From Lunasporangiospora selenospora (taxonomy: Eukaryota; Mortierellomycota; Mortierellomycetes; Mortierellales; Mortierellaceae): a stretch of DNA of 12,133 bases. The stretch lies in assembly GCA_015680635.1 (NCBI GenBank), contig JAABOA010000716.1, forward strand, positions 1 to 12,133, given 5' to 3'. The notes below the pieces were generated by a model, which did no database searches, had not been told where the DNA came from, and was given only the letters and a program-made list of their open reading frames with translations. Positions 1 to 10,658 of this stretch are shown here, piece by piece (the first letter of the stretch is position 1; the number at the start of each line of letters is the position of its first letter). A program made the position numbers and the translations under genes.

Positions 1-1
1 G

Positions 2-298
2 GCTTATGGCCTGAAGTACAAGCTGAGACCTGACGGCGACAAAGTTGTTGTAGATCCTTTTTCCCCTCCTTTCCTTTGGCAGCTCCAACGAGTTGGAAGA
101 TCGTTCGTCATTCAGACCCCCTCGAACGCTTGGTCCAATTCAGCTCTTGCGATCGGCAAGTCGTCTCCAGGATCTCCTGTCGAACTGAAATCCTATGAAG
201 GCGAACCTACCAGCGAAGTGTTGTGGGATCTCATTTTGGCTGATGATTTCATGAGACCCAAGGAAAGAGGCTGCCGTCAATACCCTCTTGCCTATTGA
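2..298 (+). CDS. C-terminal end of a partial gene, possible ricin-B-like (beta-trefoil) domain protein
   Basis: An open frame runs from base 2 to a TGA at 296-298 (98 codons with no stop); the start lies outside the window, and 298 is followed at once by an AATAAA signal. The final part reads ...FVIQTP, ALAIG, SPGSPVEL, then VLWDLI. This pattern (hydrophobic strand, A-L-x-I-G, a P-G-x-P-V-x-L turn and strand, then a W followed by two hydrophobics) resembles one repeat of the ricin-B/beta-trefoil fold, where a Q-x-W-like motif closes each repeat. I infer the family from this pattern only; no catalytic or binding residues can be assigned. It ends in a short tail, QYPLAY. It could be another beta-rich protein. 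I am fairly sure it is coding and unsure of the fold. Confidence 0.5.
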   Translation, partial: AYGLKYKLRPDGDKVVVDPFSPPFLWQLQRVGRSFVIQTPSNAWSNSALAIGKSSPGSPVELKSYEGEPTSEVLWDLILADDFMRPKERGCRQYPLAY

Positions 299-301
299 AT
301 G

Positions 302-307
302 AATAAA
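302..307 (+). terminator. Polyadenylation signal AATAAA of the left-hand partial gene
   Basis: A perfect AATAAA lies four bases after the TGA of the partial gene ending at 298. The closeness to the stop suggests a very short 3' UTR. Confidence 0.5.
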
Positions 308-986
308 GGGAAATGTAGTCATATCTCTGCTCTACCATATCCATCTGGCACCGTTGCTTTTATGTGACGTTTAACCGAGTCAGAATGAGCGCTTGTCCGC
401 TTTGTTCGATGCGACATGCCTATCTGGTACAAAAATGATCATAGAAAAGGTAAATCTGGCAGAGCAGCTACAACTTGATGAGTCGAATCAGCAAGCCAAC
501 GTTCGCATAGCTCGATTAGTTACAGAGTGGTCATCAAGCTTTCATCTACTTCCATACTAGAAGAGTGTTTTCTGTCCTGAGCTGAGCTTACAACGCCTCG
601 GATTAGGGACTTACTTTGCCTTGGGGGCGAGATGTAATCCAGGGTTCATTACCGGTACTCAAGTTGGACTCAGTGTTGCTCGACCACACTCAGCACCTCC
701 TGAACGCCAGAGGAGAGGAGAGAGGATCCCATCAACATCCTCTCTCCTTTTCCTTTTTTTAATAAAAAAAATCAACCTCTCACCCTTGCTTTCCCCCTTC
801 AAATACATTTTGACTTCACCATTATCAATACAGCGCTTAAATTCCTCCCAACCCACACCCACACTTACCAGCGCCCTCTCTCAATCCTCTCAACTCTGAT
901 ATCCTACCCAATCCTACTCTTGCGCATTTGCATTGTCATCGTAGCTAGTTTTTGTCCACGCTATTCCTTTCGACATTATGCCCCTC
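308..986. other. Intergenic region upstream of TRM10, no gene seen
   Basis: No convincing coding frame was found on either strand. The first half is of mixed composition. From about 700 the + strand becomes rich in C and T (repeated CTCTC, CCCAACCCACACCCACAC near 850), as is usual for fungal promoters and leaders. An A/T block with TTTAATAAAAAAA sits near 756-769. The short frames here have biased composition and no recognisable motif. Confidence 0.5.
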
Positions 987-1005
987 AGAGAGAGAGAGAG
1001 AGAGA
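987..1005. repeat. (AG)n microsatellite
   Basis: Nine AG dinucleotides in a row followed by A, directly upstream of the GGATGGATG and CRE sequence in the TRM10 promoter. Such GA/CT tracts in fungal promoters may bind GAGA-type factors, but that is not shown here. Confidence 0.85.
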
Positions 1006-1013
1006 TGGATGGA

Positions 1014-1021
1014 TGACGTCA
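1014..1021. promoter_or_regulatory. Perfect CRE/ATF palindrome TGACGTCA
   Basis: The palindromic octamer TGACGTCA is the consensus site for bZIP factors of the CREB/ATF class. It lies 92 bases before the TRM10 start codon, between an (AG)n repeat and a poly(dT) tract, which is a sensible promoter position. Use in vivo is inferred. Confidence 0.5.
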
Positions 1022-1028
1022 TTCAGAC

Positions 1029-1059
1029 TTTTTTTTTTCTTTTTTTTCTTTTTTTTTTT
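1029..1059 (+). promoter_or_regulatory. Poly(dT) tract upstream of TRM10
   Basis: Thirty-one bases that are all T except for two C residues. Long poly(dA:dT) tracts disfavour nucleosomes in fungal promoters. The tract could instead be the polypyrimidine part of a 5'-UTR intron acceptor, since AACAG follows at 1078-1082, but no strong matching donor was found upstream. Confidence 0.55.
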
Positions 1060-1060
1060 C

Positions 1061-1143
1061 ATGGATCTCTTTCCATGAACAGGAGCTACCACAACAGACC
1101 AGAATATGCAGGAGAACAACCATTCGTCGGTCGAGGCGAATGA
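1061..1143 (+). promoter_or_regulatory. Two overlapping upstream ORFs before TRM10
   Basis: uORF1 (1061-1078) encodes MDLFP and stops at TGA. uORF2 starts at 1075, so the uORF1 stop overlaps the uORF2 ATG as ATGA. uORF2 has 22 codons and ends at TGA 1141-1143, past the TRM10 ATG at 1106 and in another frame. If the transcript begins upstream of 1061, a ribosome on uORF2 would run past the main start, which would lower TRM10 output. If transcription starts later, or an intron ending at 1082 is removed, they would be absent from the mRNA. Confidence 0.4.
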
Positions 1144-3061
1144 TGGAGCAAGTGTCAGCCCCCCAACCACCAGTCTCTCGATCGAATCCAAAAAGACAAT
1201 TGAATCGGTCACACCCTTGGCCTCCTCACTCAGCGACAACTCCAGCCCGACTTCTGCACTCTCCAGCGCCACTACCACGGAGGCTTTCATCAAAAATATG
1301 AATCCATCCGAAACAACTAGGCAGCTCCGAGCGTCTTCAGAACTCGAGGGTGACCCAGAAGGAAAGAGCCCCTTTTGGAAACCACGCCCAGCCCCCATCA
1401 TGGGACCCGATGGCAAACCCCTGTCTAAAAATGCGGCCAAGAAGTTGCTGAGGCATCAACAATATCTGGAGAGAAAACCCATGATGAAGGCGCAGGAAAA
1501 GCTGAAGCGAAAGATCAAAGACCAGAAACGACGCGAGGCCATCGAGGCAGGTATGGGGTGAAGAGTTTGAATGAAAAAAAAAAGAAAAAAAAAAAGCAAG
1601 AGATCTTATTGTATCAGAGAGTCGTTTCCTAGCCTAACCGGATACTGCGATTATTTTTGTTATTGTCGCAACCTCTTTTTATAACTGAAAAGGAACCATT
1701 GTGCCCCAACCCAAGAGACAGAGGTTCGAGCAGATCCATTCAGGAATTACCGTCGGGATTGACATGTCGTTTGATGACCGTATGCTGGAAAAGGTATCGA
1801 AAAACGCCTCTTAACTTTCTCTGTTCAAGACAGTCTGCGTGGCCTTGATGGAACCGGTCATTCTAAAGATAATCGTCATCTCTCCCAATAGGAAATCAAA
1901 TCCATGGTTGATCAGATCAAACGATGTTACTCCAATAACCGGAGCTGTCACAAGATTGTTCATCTGGCGTTGACATCATTCACTGGTACATCCCGAACAG
2001 AGTTCCAGAAACGCGCCAATGGATATGAACTCTGGAGAAATTTTACGATCCACGATAAGAGTTTGGAAGAAGTGTGGCCATCGGAAGAAATCCCAGGAAA
2101 GATTCAGATGGATGAGCTCAAGAAACAACAGATTGTCGCCACACAAAAGTCAGAAGCAGCGAAAGCTAAGGCTATGGCAGCCAAAGGATCGGTAGTCACA
2201 GCAGCAGAGCCCTGTGCACAGGGCTCCGCGCCTAGCTCAAGAGCGATTGACCCACTAGTCATGGAAGGATCAGAGGCTCCCAAAGGGGACAAGGATAACT
2301 CGACAGGAGCAACAACAGAACCAGATCGAGTCATGTCCTCCATCCCAACTCCAACTCCTGAAGAAATGAGGGCTCTAGAACAGATGCGAGCCGCCAAAGA
2401 AGAAGAGCTGGTCACGATCCCCGCGGTCCAAAAGATTGTATATCTGAGTGCGGATTCTCCCAATGTGATTTCGACACTAGATCCAGGTACCTGTTATATT
2501 CTTGGAGGCATTGTGGACAAGAACCGATTCCCAGGTTTATGTCAAGAGAAAGCAGAGAAACTTGGATTGGAAACGGCGCAATTGCCGATTTCGGAATATA
2601 TTCAAATGTCGAGCCGGCGTGTTCTTACAGTCAACCAAGGTAATTTAAGTTGCCCAATATGCGGAGAGTATGCAATAGTTTTTTTTCTTCTATGCCCCAA
2701 ATGCCCAACAGTATGGCTTGATTTTGGAACTCATGACTTTTTTTGTTTTTTGATAATAGTATTTGAGATTTTGATACAGTTTATCGACTGTGGTGACTGG
2801 AAAGAGGCCTTTTTAAAGGTGATTCCACAACGCAAGTTGGAGGACAAGCCAAGGAATCGTGGAGGCAAAGAGTCCTGGCGGATCAAACAACAACAGCAGC
2901 AGCAACAAATGGACGGCGATGCTGGAGAAGAATCTCACCCGGATAGGGCAAGTGTTGCAAGTAGTGTGGCTAGCAGTGTTACTGGTGAGCATGATGATGG
3001 CGAGTCGGAAGAGGAGGATGAGCATGAGCATGACAATGCAGACGAAGATGCGGAGCAGTAA
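1106..3061 (+). CDS. TRM10: tRNA (guanine(9)-N1)-methyltransferase, Trm10 family (four exons)
   Basis: Trm10 uses S-adenosylmethionine to methylate N1 of guanine at tRNA position 9. Exons by my reading: 1106-1550, 1693-1793, 1892-2639, 2760-3061; introns of 142, 98 and 120 nt, all GT-AG and phase-consistent, giving 531 aa. Residues 1-105 are Ser/Thr-rich and disordered; 106-148 are a Lys/Arg-rich helix typical of the Trm10 N-terminus. The SPOUT domain begins near residue 166 (GIDMSFDD). Family signatures follow: SADSPN, GGIVDKNR with Asp391 (matching the conserved Asp of this loop, Asp210 in yeast), LPISEY, RRVLTVNQ and GDWKEAF. The enzyme is usually about 290-340 aa. The excess comes from the disordered N-terminus, an insert of about 110 residues (250-360, Ala/Lys- then Pro/Thr/Glu-rich) within the SPOUT domain, and a tail with Gln475-481 followed by Asp/Glu-rich sequence. 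The start ATG has A at -3. Confidence 0.93.
2207..2226. repeat. Perfect 20-bp palindrome inside TRM10 exon 3
   Basis: Ten bases GAGCCCTGTG are followed directly by their reverse complement, with no spacer. It lies in the part encoding the low-complexity insert. Because it is in frame symmetrically, both strands can encode the peptide AEPCAQGSA. In RNA it could form a strong hairpin once a few central bases open into a loop. Confidence 0.9.
2640..2759 (+). other. TRM10 intron 3, readable in frame
   Basis: The intron starts GTAATT and ends ATAATAG. Removing it joins VNQ to VFEILIQF, which matches the Trm10 family. It is 120 nt (a multiple of three) and has no stop in the TRM10 frame, so an unspliced mRNA would encode a protein with 40 extra residues. 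These include CPICG and, ten residues after its second Cys, CPKC. Confidence 0.8.
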
Positions 3062-3063
3062 AA

Positions 3064-3122
3064 GTAAGTTCATCTTAGAGATACGCATTCCCGGCGTCTT
3101 CTCTGATCATGAACTATTGCAG
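3064..3122 (+). other. Possible 3'-UTR intron of TRM10
   Basis: A perfect donor GTAAGT starts two bases after the TRM10 stop, and TATTGCAG ends at 3122, enclosing 59 nt, close to the lower size seen for introns in this window. The junction would lie within 50 nt of the stop, so it need not trigger nonsense-mediated decay. It rests on splice-site strength alone. Confidence 0.35.
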
Positions 3123-3313
3123 GAGACCGCCCACAGTCCTGTTTTTTACCGTAGACTTTTTTTTACCATGTCTTGAACTCCCTGAATTCTAAACGGTGTG
3201 AAAACCCCTCAAACAAAATGAGAATACTCCTCTCTTGCATCTCTTTGTACGATCCTGTTCTTACTACTAGACTATAACACTTTGATTTGATTTGGATAAT
3301 ACAACGTTTGTCA

Positions 3314-3319
3314 AATAAA
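3314..3319 (+). terminator. Polyadenylation signal AATAAA for TRM10
   Basis: AATAAA lies about 250 bases after the TRM10 stop in A/T-rich sequence, preceded by T-rich stretches. It is the best 3'-end signal before the next coding-like region begins near 3335. Confidence 0.5.
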
Positions 3320-3334
3320 AAGAAAAATTAATAG

Positions 3335-4990
3335 GATAGCGGCTGGATACGTAAAATGGCTCTTGACGGAGACATGACTGTTATATCTCTAGCTTGGATT
3401 GACATTCTTGGGAGCAATCACCAAACCCTCGCACTTTACATACAAATCATTCACCTCAAAATTGATCTTGCAGCGGACAGAGCCATTAGTATATCGACGT
3501 TGGGTCAGATCTTAAGCAGCACCTCGGCTGATGGCAAAGTTCTTGTCGCGGATCAAATATTGGAGATCTGGGACGAGATGAGGATGAGGGTCAAGGATCA
3601 AGAACCTAAGGTGGGCAGGTGAGTTATCTACAGCTCAATTGGCGTCGACAAGTGCTACCTTGCCTATTTACTTGAAATAGGTATCGATACAAAGACGTGG
3701 TCAATCATTTACGCTCCCCATACCGGAGACCCAAACAAGGACAGAAAGAGGCAGCGATGGTGATTGTTAAATTCTTTCTATTGTTAGGGCCGGACAGGGA
3801 TTCTTTGACTGTGCTCAGATCTCTTGACCAACATACCGATGGTACTCAACCATAACTTTGCTGGCGCAACTTCCGTCCTCTTGGGAGAGCTACTTTTTCA
3901 AAAGGAGTAAACGCTCTTATTGACTGTTGACAAATACAGAGACTTTTTCCAGCCCTCTGTACCGGTCAAGTTCAAAAGCGCCATCATTTCATTATTAACC
4001 CGAGGACTCTTTCGAAGAGTCTCTTGTGGTATCTTGAGAACTTCATCTACCATACAAGAGATGAGTCTCCTGGGCGAGGCCAAGGTCAATGGTTTCTGTA
4101 GGCTCTTACTCAAGAGAGGTCTTCCGAGAGGCTGAACGCAGGCCCTAGAACAGAACGCAAGAGATGTACCGAATATCATATCCCTTAGGTTTGAAAATCA
4201 GTCAACCAGTATCAATTACTCATATCGGATCTCTATGAATTACTCTCAATAATAATGAACCAGAGTTTCAAACAGCAATCTTCAACTGGTTGCCACTGGT
4301 AAATATCAACGAGCGCGGCTAGAGTTGGGAGGACAGGTTCTACATACCCCTTTTGGGAACTTATATTGGCGAGACTAACACGACTATTTTTCGATCCCGA
4401 CTCGAATAACCTAGGACTTGTTTGTCAGAACAAAGCTGTCTCTCGAATTAAATTTAGATAACGCTTTTTGTGCCGTCCTGTACATAATGAGCTATTAGAA
4501 CCATTCCCCCGCCCCATGAGTGCTTCGCGAGTCAATGCTGTGATGGCTACATTAACCAGGTCAACTGGTTGGAGGTAATTTATCACCAATCCATTCTTCT
4601 TCCTCCCCCGTCTCTCAACACTCAAAAAACCCCCAATCGATCCCGAAAATGCAACAGACGCTAATGGCCAGAGTTCGACCGGATTAAGTCCATTGTGTAG
4701 CCAATGCAACGAAAGTGGCTTCAGTCGGACCATGTCAAGGAAGAGCTCTAATCCACAACCGTCAAAAGATATCCCGGACTTAGCCTCTATGCTTAGGTAG
4801 GTGTGCATCAAAGACACCCGCCACAGAGCTACACAGCACCGACCCTGGCAAACTTCAACGAGGCTCTTAAGGGTAGAGAACTAAAAAGGGATTGGATGTC
4901 ACCTTAATGATGTAGTTGAACTCGGCTACTCGGTCAATACCAAGAACAGTGGAGGTTGCATTTTCACCAGGAACAGTGTGTGTGCGTGCC
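3335..4990 (+). pseudogene. Decayed helical-repeat protein gene, possibly pentatricopeptide (PPR) type
   Basis: Protein-like fragments follow one another on the + strand but are split by frame changes and stops. Fragment 1 opens at an ATG at 3356 and has a good intron (3619-3680, GTGAGT...AAATAG), reading on to ...LTVLRSL and a stop at 3853-3855. From about 3830 a shifted frame continues with MVLNHNFAGATSVLLGELLF, has TAA at 3908, and resumes with SAIISLLTRGLFRRVSCGIL and GFCRLLLKRGLPRG up to 4133; the next frame over would read LPREAERRP. Later pieces include NEPEFQTAIFNWLPLVNINERG near 4255-4320 (TAG follows) and TLANFNEALKGRELKRDWM near 4845-4900. The amphipathic helical style and phrases like KGRELKRDW recall PPR repeats, proteins that bind organelle RNA; this is inference. 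Multiple lesions argue for a pseudogene; unseen introns could explain some of them. Ends are approximate. Confidence 0.5.
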
Positions 4991-5050
4991 TGGAATTCTC
5001 ATTGTCCAATTGCACAATCATTTCTATTTCCGGCAACGTCCCCCACATCA

Positions 5051-5086
5051 ACTTTAAGGACTTTTTTTTTTTTTTTTCCCTAAAGT
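5051..5086. promoter_or_regulatory. T16 tract with flanking inverted 9-mers upstream of METAP2
   Basis: Sixteen T residues (5062-5077) lie between ACTTTAAGG (5051-5059) and CCCTAAAGT (5078-5086), which are inverted copies at eight of nine positions. The element is about 200 bases before the METAP2 start and resembles the poly(dT) tract before TRM10. A role as a nucleosome-free promoter element is inferred. Confidence 0.45.
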
Positions 5087-5285
5087 CTTGATTCTGGAGG
5101 CAAGGCTTTAGTCAACCTTCTCGGACGTAAAAATGAGAAAGAAAATTTGAGTAAGAAAATACAAAGCTCTTCCTCCCGCTCGAGAGAATCCTCTCAATCT
5201 AGCGCCACTTTACTTGTTCAGTCCCTCTTGCTATCCAACTTTTTATCTGTTCTTTGAACATGCTGACGCCTCTCCTATGGCAAGG

Positions 5286-7710
<2,425 letters not shown>

Positions 7711-9165
7711 TTGTTGGAGTGAGTAAAAAGATGCTGATGAGGATGATAAAGTTGAAGAAGAAGAAAAAATGAAAAAAGTAAAAAACTCAAGGGAATGATG
7801 AGTGATGACAATTGTGGAGGCGCAGGAGTTGCAACAAGGGCAAAGGAGAGTCAATCCACTTGTTGGTCCACTTGTCGATAAAGTAAAAAGAGGATATGAC
7901 GCTTTCCCTGCGCCCCATGGAGGGAGCTGCACTATTACGACAGAGAAGACGAAACCCCGGGGCGAAGAGATAAAGAAGCTAAGAGTACCAAGATATTCCA
8001 TCCTTGTGCGTACCCATGCCTGTGATGGATAAGAAGAAGAGTCGAAAGAGCAAGGAGGAGAAGAGAGTGTTTCATGGTAGAGTGAGGATCATTGGATCAA
8101 GCAATTGTAATTTGCTGAGGAAAGTTCGTTTTGGTTCCTTGATCGGAAAAAGTGAGGAATGAGGAATGTACCTGCGCCATTGCTGTCTACTTTCCGTTGC
8201 ACTTTCTAGCTTTGTTGTGCATTAGCTAATCGATATGGCGGTCGACAGTCTAAAAGAAAAAAAGAAGCATAGAATGAAGTGAAAGAAAGGAGGCGAAGAC
8301 GTTTCGAGATGGACCATTGGGAGAAGAGAGAAGAGTCTGTGGAGGTTGATGATGATTGGTAAAGAAAAAAGGTCGATGGTATCATCTTTTCGAAGAGTAA
8401 TGTCACACAATTTGGCGGGAATGAGGGGGAAGCAAGGTGATGGCTGCCAAGAGAATAACGGCAAATAAATTGCTCAAGAACCAAAGGTACAAAGCACCAG
8501 GGTGTAAAGGAAGTAGGCTGTAGACGAATGAATTGGGTTAAGAATATTAAGTGGCATACATAAAACTTGGCGGGATTTTTTTGAAAAAGAGAGACAGAGA
8601 GAGAATTGGATGTTTGTAAACAAAAGAATCCGTGTAAGAGAGAGCAAAGAGTCGAAAGGGCTTTACTTGGGCCAATTGGGGCCAAGGTTTGTTACGTCCT
8701 GGGTATTGTATGTAGGGCAATGAAAAGTGATGCATGCTGCTGAGGCAAGGATCAGCGACTTTGCCTCTTATTTTTTCGCCCTTCTCCTATATAAAAAAAA
8801 AGGGCTGCGGCAAGGAAAATGAGAAGCATTGAGTGGTGCAGCAAGGATCCAATGGGTTGAAATAAGGAATGAATGACGGGATGATAGGACAAGAAGCTAA
8901 GGAGAAACAGGGTATGCATGTTGGTGTCATGGTTGCAACGATTAGCAAAGCTGTTCAGATCGGACAGACAGCAGTCCGAATTTTTTTCTCCAACAGTGGT
9001 GTGACAGAGAGAGAGAGAGGAGGCGTGAGCATTTCGCCTGCCGTCTCTGTCCCTGAACCTGCTATGGCCAGGGATTTACTCTAGTGTGATTGAATACATT
9101 GAGAGCCCTCTGTCCAATGGGAGTAAAGGGGGAGAGATTACTCGTCCGCAGAGGAAAGAGTGGAT
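7711..9165. other. METAP2 3' region and intergenic DNA, no gene seen
   Basis: The first 100 bases after the METAP2 stop are rich in GAAGAAGAA-type purines and probably form the 3' UTR; no clear AATAAA is close, the first good candidate being in CAAATAAAT near 8463. From about 8030 to 8700 the + strand is purine-rich. A TATATAAAAA sequence near 8789-8798 lies between GCCCTT and AAGGGC, but no gene was recognised downstream. Frames on both strands have skewed, low-complexity translations. Confidence 0.5.
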
Positions 9166-9198
9166 GGGAAGGGATGGGATGGGATGGGCGGGCTTGGG
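9166..9198 (+). repeat. GGGAT-type repeat, G-quadruplex-forming
   Basis: Seven GGG runs occur in 33 bases (9166, 9171, 9176, 9181, 9186, 9190, 9196), with loops of one to three bases (AA, AT, AT, AT, C, CTT). This meets the usual rule for an intramolecular G-quadruplex on the + strand. More G runs follow (six G near 9247 and several between 9361 and 9390). Confidence 0.75.
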
Positions 9199-9199
9199 T

Positions 9200-10060
9200 T
9201 TGGAAGAAGGTCTGGAGACGTGGGGGCAACCAACGGCCCAGAATAGAGGGGGGTGTGACTTGGGTTGGATTTTTAGGTCGTACAAGGACTCACTGTGCAT
9301 GGGAGGACTCGTCTTATCAGGGCCAAAAAAGGCTGGGAGGAAAGCGGAGAAGGAAGAGGACGGGGGGAGGAAGGGGGAGGAGGAGAAGCAGAAGCCAAAG
9401 GCAGGGGGTCCTTTGCACACTCTCAACATTATTCTCGTTGTCACATTCAAACAAACAAAGATATTAAAATGAGAAATGGTCTGCCCAGACACGTAATACA
9501 ACCAAGGGCTTTCTCTCTCTCTTTGCTGTTGTTGATGTTCTAGTCATTTCTAGGTCGGTTGAATTGACGACTATTGGCCCTTCTACTTGGCAACAAGGGA
9601 GAGTGAAGAAAATCCAATTGAGTTGGATCAGCCTCCACCCCAACACCCTGACTCTGCTTTGCCACCCTTTTGTCAACTCAATGTAGAGACCTCTAACACT
9701 TCTTATTTTATTTATTTATTTCCTCTTGGGATCTACCTCATCCTCCTCCTCCCTTCACTCTCTTGCTTAGCAATTGGCATGAAGCAGTGACGCACTTTGT
9801 GTTCATTTTTGTTTATTTCATTTTGATCAAGGTTGTTCGTTTCTATAACACAAGGCAATTTAATCATTCGGTGTCTTTTTTTTTTTATTTTTTTTTATTC
9901 TCCAATAATGAGAGGGCGGACCGATTGTCCTCTATGTAAAAAACAAACAAGCAAATAGAAAAAAAAGCTAACTAACTAATTCAACGGTGGCCAAAGGTGG
10001 ATGTGGTATATGGCCAAATGGGCAGAGCCAGATCGACGGGCGCGTGCACCAAACTGCGTT
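9200..10060. other. Intergenic DNA, no gene seen
   Basis: A purine/G-rich part (to about 9410) is followed by A/T-rich DNA with TATTTATTTATTT near 9710 and T-runs near 9878-9897. On the - strand the latter provide several AATAAA-like sequences that could serve transcripts from the right. Frames here are compositional only. Confidence 0.45.
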
Positions 10061-10093
10061 TGTGTGTGTATGTATGTATGTGTGTGTGTGTGT
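10061..10093. repeat. TG/TATG microsatellite
   Basis: A tract of TGTG units interrupted by three TATG units, then (TG)n to 10093. It is a simple repeat likely to vary in length between strains. Confidence 0.85.
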
Positions 10094-10658
10094 AAAGAAA
10101 AGCAAAAAAGAATAGCAAAAAAAAGAGGGTAACCAAGCGACCAAAGTCCCTTTTTTGCGAAAATACAAAAAATTGCCCCGCGGAAGTTTCTATTTTTATG
10201 CACTCAGTCCCTTAGTAATAAAGGGGATTGAGAGGGAGAGAGTAGTGGCGCTGCGTCGGCCATTTCGTCACTCCCCTTTTTGTCCCGTTAAGGTTTATCC
10301 CGAAAGTCCAAAAATGCGCACAGCCATCCATGAGAGAGCACAAGGGTCGGCCTGAATAGAGAGCAGGAGAGCGAATAAGAAGAAAAGTAAAAAATAAAGA
10401 GTGCTCTCCTGGAGAAAGGAATGGAGGCCTGTGTGTCTGCTCAGAATAGAACAGGGTGGTGAGTCTCGGAAGAAGAAGTGGAGAAAGGTCGAGGAGTAAG
10501 GGAATCCAACGTCGATCAAGAAAAGAAAGAAAAGAAGGGTCGCATTCAATACGAATTCATAACAGATGAGGGGAGAAGGGAAATGGGTGATAATTGAAAG
10601 GATGTGCTATACAAGGTGTGAAAAAATGGTTGAGGAGAGGGAAAGAAGAACTCTTGAT
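10094..10658. other. Intergenic DNA, no gene seen
   Basis: Mostly purine-rich on the + strand, especially 10340-10560. Apparent hydrophobic frames on the - strand come from this CT bias. It probably includes the 3' region of the small - strand gene. Confidence 0.4.

Noticed and set aside
985-1440. 151-residue - strand frame opposite TRM10 exon 1
   Set aside because: It is antisense to a good exon, and its end is only the translation of the poly(dT) and (AG)n tracts (poly-Lys and Ser-Leu repeats).
1721-1735. GAGGTTCGAGCAGAT, similar to a tRNA T-loop
   Set aside because: It lies in TRM10 exon 2 coding for conserved sequence; no acceptor, D or anticodon arms can be drawn around it.
2104-2463. 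119-residue - strand frame opposite TRM10 exon 3
   Set aside because: Shadow of the low-complexity insert; no motif of its own except the peptide mirrored by the palindrome.
4425-4817. 130-residue - strand frame
   Set aside because: It lies opposite the decayed + strand gene and has no recognisable motif. The + strand fragments give a more coherent reading, though I cannot fully exclude it.
8206-8685. 159-residue - strand frame
   Set aside because: Ser/Phe/Leu-rich translation of a CT-rich strand, with no domain and no splice or promoter context.
8869-9084. 71-residue + strand frame after a TATA-like sequence near 8789
   Set aside because: It includes a translated (GA)n tract, has no motif, and a TATA-like A/T run alone is weak support.
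9076-9501. Overlapping frames of 120-140 residues on both strands
   Set aside because: They come from the G-rich repeats, which hold few stop codons on either strand; the translations are low complexity.
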